A DNA stretch of 16,711 nt from positions 1 to 16,711 of the forward strand of contig PSRF01000051.1 in assembly GCA_003175865.1 (NCBI GenBank). The letters are read 5' to 3'. The notes below the pieces were generated by a model that was not told the DNA's origin, ran no database searches, and saw nothing but the letters and a program-made list of their open reading frames with translations. The stretch's first letter is position 1; each line of letters begins with the position of its first letter. Source of the stretch: Blastocatellia bacterium (GTDB taxonomy: Bacteria; Acidobacteriota; Blastocatellia; Pyrinomonadales; Pyrinomonadaceae). The position numbers and the translations under genes are program-made. This document shows, piece after piece, positions 13,690-16,711 of the stretch.

Positions 13690-15552
13690 ATGTGCGGAAT
13701 CGTTGGATATGTTGGCAACAAACAAGTGGTCCCGCTGATTATCGACGGACTGCGTAAACTCGAGTACCGGGGCTACGACTCTGCAGGTATTGCCGTAGTC
13801 AACGAAGGTCATGACCTCGAGATTCGCCGGGCGGAAGGTAAACTCCGAAACCTCGAAGAGACGATTCGACTTAATCCTCTTGACGGTACTTACGGCATCG
13901 GCCACACGCGCTGGGCCACACACGGCCGACCCACTGAAGAGAACGCTCACCCACATCGCGACTGCACAGGACGCGTCGTCGTTGTCCACAACGGCATTAT
14001 CGAAAACTATCTTCAGCTTAAAGATCGTCTGCGCAAGAGTGATCATCGCTTTGTCACTGAAACTGACACAGAGATCATCGCACACTTGATTGAAGAGTAT
14101 CTGAAACACGACCAGAGTTTTGAGCAGGCGGTGCGATCCACCATGCAGGATCTTCGTGGCATCTTCGCGTTGTCGATAATCAACGCCGATGAACCCGACA
14201 CGATCATCGCCGTGCGACAAGGACCACCGGTCGTGATTGGGTTGGGCGATCACGAGTTCTTCGTTGCGTCGGACATTCCGCCAATTCTCCAGCACACTCG
14301 CGACGTCTTCTTTCTTGGCGATGGAGAAATCGCGGTGATTAACAAAGACGCAGTGCGCGTAACGGACTTCGAAGGAAACTCGGTGCAGCCATCGATTCAG
14401 CGGATCACATGGGATCCAATCATGGCCGAAAAGGGCGGCTTCAAGCACTTCATGCTCAAAGAAATCTATGAGCAACCGCGTGCCGTTCGTGACACTGTCC
14501 AGGGTCGAATTTCACTCGACACAGGTCATGTATTTCTCGACGAGATGAGCAACATCACAGAGGCCGACTTCAAACGTTTCACGTCGCTCAAAATAGCTGC
14601 GTGCGGAACATCATGGCACGCTGGACTGGCCGGCAAGTACATGATTGAGCAGTTAGCACGAGTGCCAGTGGACGTCGATTACGCCTCGGAGTTTCGATAT
14701 CGCGATCCCGTGATGGACGAAAACACCCTGTTGCTGGTGATCTCGCAATCGGGTGAAACTGCTGACACGATTGCGGCGCTTCGTGAAGCGAAAGAACGTG
14801 GCGCTCGCGTACTCGCTATCTGCAACGTTCAGGGCTCGATGATCATGCGCGAAGCTGATGGAACGATACTGACGCATGCAGGTCCTGAGATTGGTGTTGC
14901 GTCAACGAAGGCGTTCACATGTCAAATGGTCGCACTTTACCTTCTGGGTCTTTACCTGGGCCAGTTGCGCGGCGCACTTACTGAAGATGAGGCGCGATAT
15001 CACGCGCAGCAGCTAGCTGAATTGCCTGTGAAGCTCGAGCATTTGTTGAACGAATCAGACGGAATTGAGGAGTTGGCAAAAGAGTTCTTCCGTGCGACCG
15101 ATTTTCTTTACCTCGGCCGCGGAATCAATTTCCCAGTCGCGCTCGAAGGTGCATTAAAACTAAAAGAGATCTCCTACATTCACGCCGAAGGTTACCCTGC
15201 CGGCGAGATGAAGCATGGACCAAACGCGCTCATTGACGAACGACTACCAGTCCTTTTTATCAACACTCGCGAAGATGGCAACCGTGCTTCGGAGTTGCGT
15301 TACGAGAAGACCCACTCAAACATTGTCGAAGTTAAAGCCCGCGAAGGCATTGTGATTTCAGTGCTCACTGAAGGCGACTCAATGTCGTCGATGGTGTCAG
15401 ATCACGTTATCGAACTTCCTCCAGCCAGCGACCTGCTTTCACCCATCCTTTCGATTATTCCCCTGCAACTGCTCGCATATCACATTGCGGTGAGACGCGG
15501 GTGCGACGTTGACCAGCCAAGAAACCTGGCGAAGTCAGTGACAGTGGAGTAA
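13690..15552 (+). CDS. glmS: Glutamine-fructose-6-phosphate transaminase (isomerizing) GlmS
   Basis: A 620-residue GlmS, first committed enzyme of hexosamine synthesis: fructose-6-P plus glutamine gives glucosamine-6-P. The N-terminus [10 protein letters not shown] exposes the catalytic Cys2 after Met removal; [11 protein letters not shown] and HNGIIENY belong to the glutaminase domain, and two SIS domains follow ([75 protein letters not shown]). The end [13 protein letters not shown] is typical. It starts 10 bp after glmU. No glmS ribozyme is present upstream, as the intergenic space is only 10 bp; control is more likely by YvcK/GlmR. Confidence 0.98.
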   Translation: MCGIVGYVGNKQVVPLIIDGLRKLEYRGYDSAGIAVVNEGHDLEIRRAEGKLRNLEETIRLNPLDGTYGIGHTRWATHGRPTEENAHPHRDCTGRVVVVHNGIIENYLQLKDRLRKSDHRFVTETDTEIIAHLIEEYLKHDQSFEQAVRSTMQDLRGIFALSIINADEPDTIIAVRQGPPVVIGLGDHEFFVASDIPPILQHTRDVFFLGDGEIAVINKDAVRVTDFEGNSVQPSIQRITWDPIMAEKGGFKHFMLKEIYEQPRAVRDTVQGRISLDTGHVFLDEMSNITEADFKRFTSLKIAACGTSWHAGLAGKYMIEQLARVPVDVDYASEFRYRDPVMDENTLLLVISQSGETADTIAALREAKERGARVLAICNVQGSMIMREADGTILTHAGPEIGVASTKAFTCQMVALYLLGLYLGQLRGALTEDEARYHAQQLAELPVKLEHLLNESDGIEELAKEFFRATDFLYLGRGINFPVALEGALKLKEISYIHAEGYPAGEMKHGPNALIDERLPVLFINTREDGNRASELRYEKTHSNIVEVKAREGIVISVLTEGDSMSSMVSDHVIELPPASDLLSPILSIIPLQLLAYHIAVRRGCDVDQPRNLAKSVTVE

Positions 15553-15555
15553 GTC

Positions 15556-15705
15556 GTGATTAGAAAGCTAAAGACGGGTGAGTACCGTTTGTATTCGAAG
15601 AAAAAAGATCCGAAAACTGGCAAGCGAAAGAACCTCGGGACGTTCAAGACTCGGGAAGCTGCGGAAAAACACGAACGCGCGGTGCAGTACTTCAAGCGTA
15701 GATAG
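15556..15705 (+). CDS. 49-aa basic conserved-looking small protein
   Basis: A GTG start 3 bp after the glmS TAA opens a 49-residue ORF: MIRKLKTGEYRLYSKKKDP, followed by KTGKRKNLGTFKTREAAEKH and ERAVQYFKRR. About a third of the residues are Lys or Arg. The pattern G-E-Y-R-L-Y, x-D-P-K-T-G-K-R-K-x-L-G-T-F, T-R-E-A-A-E-K-H-E resembles the three-stranded arm-binding/AP2-like DNA-binding domain of tyrosine recombinases, without a catalytic part. I recall similar short proteins in other bacteria, but have no family name. Spacing to glmS suggests translational coupling. Nucleic-acid binding is inference from charge and pattern. Confidence 0.75.
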   Translation: MIRKLKTGEYRLYSKKKDPKTGKRKNLGTFKTREAAEKHERAVQYFKRR

Positions 15706-15807
15706 ACCTACTCATCACTCAATAGATTCGGCTCTATCTTCTTCACTATGCCCCCTCGCTCTCTGTGTAGCAAGTTTTAAGTCATCCTTTTCTGAGAGAG
15801 TTTTTGA

Positions 15808-15960
15808 CGGCTCTGCCGCACTCTTTGCGGAAAGCCTTTGGCTTTCCGGTGCGCTGTCAAAGATTGTGTCCGGCTCTGACCGTGCAGGCGGAGCCTTACT
15901 GCACTACGGTGCGCTGCGGAAAGTCAAAGACTTTCCGCAAAGGAGGACGCGGCAGAGCCG
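15808..15960. repeat. 153-bp branched palindromic element
   Basis: Outer arms CGGCTCTGCCGC (15808-15819) and GCGGCAGAGCCG (15949-15960) pair perfectly; next TTTGCGGAAAG (15824-15834) pairs with 15931-15941. Inside are two self-contained hairpins (15829-15847, GGAAAGCC-TTT-GGCTTTCC; 15916-15938, stem 10, loop AAA) and a weaker GGCTC/GAGCC stem (15872-15876 with 15891-15895), so a cloverleaf-like fold is possible. It directly abuts the stop codon of the minus-strand DUF72 gene (15961). No transposase or tRNA features. The rest of the gap, 15706-15807, shows nothing I recognise. Confidence 0.85.
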
Positions 15961-16692
15961 CTAACTCGAAACTAGCTCCTTTAACTCCTTGGCATTCTCA
16001 ACTGCGTGCCCGCCGATGTCATTATTGAAATAGACATAGATCTCTTTTAGTTCACGCCGCCAATCTCGAACCCGCTTGGACCATGTTTTCAACGAGCTAC
16101 TTGAATAGGACCCGGCGTATTTCGCTTCGCCTGGTCCGTGGAATCTTACGTAGCTAAAGTTTGCGGTGATTTCAAGCGGCGTTTGCTTCCCACCGAGATC
16201 GTGAATGCAAAGGGCTGCGTTGAATTGACGCAACTGTTCGTATACCTCATTGCGCAACCAACTCTTATCGCGAAATTCAAAAACGTACTTATGCTCCTTC
16301 GGCAATGATTGAAGAAACTCATTAAGGCGTTCTGTATCTACTTTCCATCGCGGCGGGAGTTGAAAGAGTACTGGGCCAAGTTTCTTTCCGAGTCGTTCCG
16401 GACCGTAGAAAAACTTCGCGAGTGCAGTTTCGGGATCTTTCAACTTCTTCATGTGTGTAATGAAGCGACTTCCTTTCGCTGCAAAGACAAATCGCGAGGG
16501 AGTCGAGTCACGCCACATGTCGAATGAAGTCGGACGAGGCAAGTGGTAGAAAGTATTGTTTAGTTCGACTGTGTCGAAGTGCCTGCTGAAAAACTTTAGC
16601 ATTTGATCAGTCGGGAAGTTTGGAGGATAGAAAACGCCGAGCCAGTGCTTGTAGTGCCACCCAGATGTCCCAATAAGAACCCTACCCGCCAT
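15961..16692 (-). CDS. DUF72 family protein (YecE-like)
   Basis: A 243-residue DUF72/YecE protein, a TIM-barrel-like family whose reaction is not established. Seen: VLIGTSGWHYKHWLGVFYP at the N-terminus, FDTVELNNTFYHLPRP, FVFAAKGSRFITHMKKL, LGPVLFQLPPRW, VFEFRDKSWL, YVRFHGPGE with YAGSYS, and near the C-terminus VYFNNDIGGHAVENAKEL. All family landmarks are present and the length (about 240-250) is normal. ATG at 16692 is the family start; no strong SD. It is convergent with the glmS operon. Its stop codon abuts the branched palindrome. Confidence 0.95.
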   Translation of the reverse strand: MAGRVLIGTSGWHYKHWLGVFYPPNFPTDQMLKFFSRHFDTVELNNTFYHLPRPTSFDMWRDSTPSRFVFAAKGSRFITHMKKLKDPETALAKFFYGPERLGKKLGPVLFQLPPRWKVDTERLNEFLQSLPKEHKYVFEFRDKSWLRNEVYEQLRQFNAALCIHDLGGKQTPLEITANFSYVRFHGPGEAKYAGSYSSSSLKTWSKRVRDWRRELKEIYVYFNNDIGGHAVENAKELKELVSS

Positions 16693-16711
16693 GATCAGTT
16701 CAGTGATCTAT

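Noticed and set aside
13528..14475. 315-codon open frame opposite glmS/glmU
   Set aside because: Shadow of two highly conserved genes on the plus strand; no family resemblance.

Overview
The window is about 16.7 kb of roughly 50% GC chromosomal DNA, nearly gene-tight, from a Gram-negative-type bacterium. MglA/MglB polarity genes, a small microcompartment locus, a LemA lipoprotein, and many palindromic and minisatellite-like intergenic repeats suggest an Acidobacteriota (Blastocatellia-like) genome. This is inferred from gene content and recall of similar loci, not from a search.

Layout. (1) 1-800: the 3' end of an unidentified gene, then a LemA-family lipoprotein gene. (2) 806-4360, minus strand: a compact bacterial microcompartment (BMC) locus. 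Read 5' to 3' it holds the redox repressor gene rex, a class II aldolase with a C-terminal encapsulation-peptide-like tail, one hexameric shell gene (BMC-H), three pentameric shell genes (BMC-P, EutN/CcmL), and a 132-residue protein with a C-terminal four-cysteine cluster. Two 102-bp palindromic elements in the same orientation bracket the four shell genes. No aldehyde dehydrogenase, phosphotransacylase, kinase or trimeric shell gene is present in the window. (3) 4580-8847, plus strand: ruvA, ruvB, a YihY-family membrane protein, queA and a GNAT acetyltransferase. (4) 8857-9927, minus strand: mglA- and mglB-like genes. (5) 10209-11149, plus strand: a 22-codon leader ORF overlapping, by ATGA, the start of a protein that joins a histone-H1-like basic region to TPR repeats. 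(6) 11264-15705, plus strand: yvcK/glmR, glmU, glmS and a 49-aa basic protein, an apparent UDP-GlcNAc synthesis operon that includes its likely metabolite-sensing regulator. (7) A 153-bp branched palindrome, then a DUF72 gene on the minus strand.

How parts work together. The aldolase would split a sugar phosphate to an aldehyde inside a protein shell made by the BMC-H and BMC-P proteins; Rex, which senses NADH/NAD+, is only 7 bp upstream of the aldolase and may tie expression to redox state. GlmS and GlmU make UDP-GlcNAc for the cell wall, and YvcK/GlmR homologues bind UDP-GlcNAc and control GlmS. RuvA and RuvB form the Holliday-junction branch-migration motor. MglA and MglB form a small GTPase/regulator pair for cell polarity.

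The most notable features are the unusually small, Rex-linked BMC locus with its repeat-bracketed shell cassette, its Cys-cluster protein with helices at both ends resembling encapsulation peptides, the habit of palindromic repeats to sit on or against stop codons, and the translationally coupled leader ORF.
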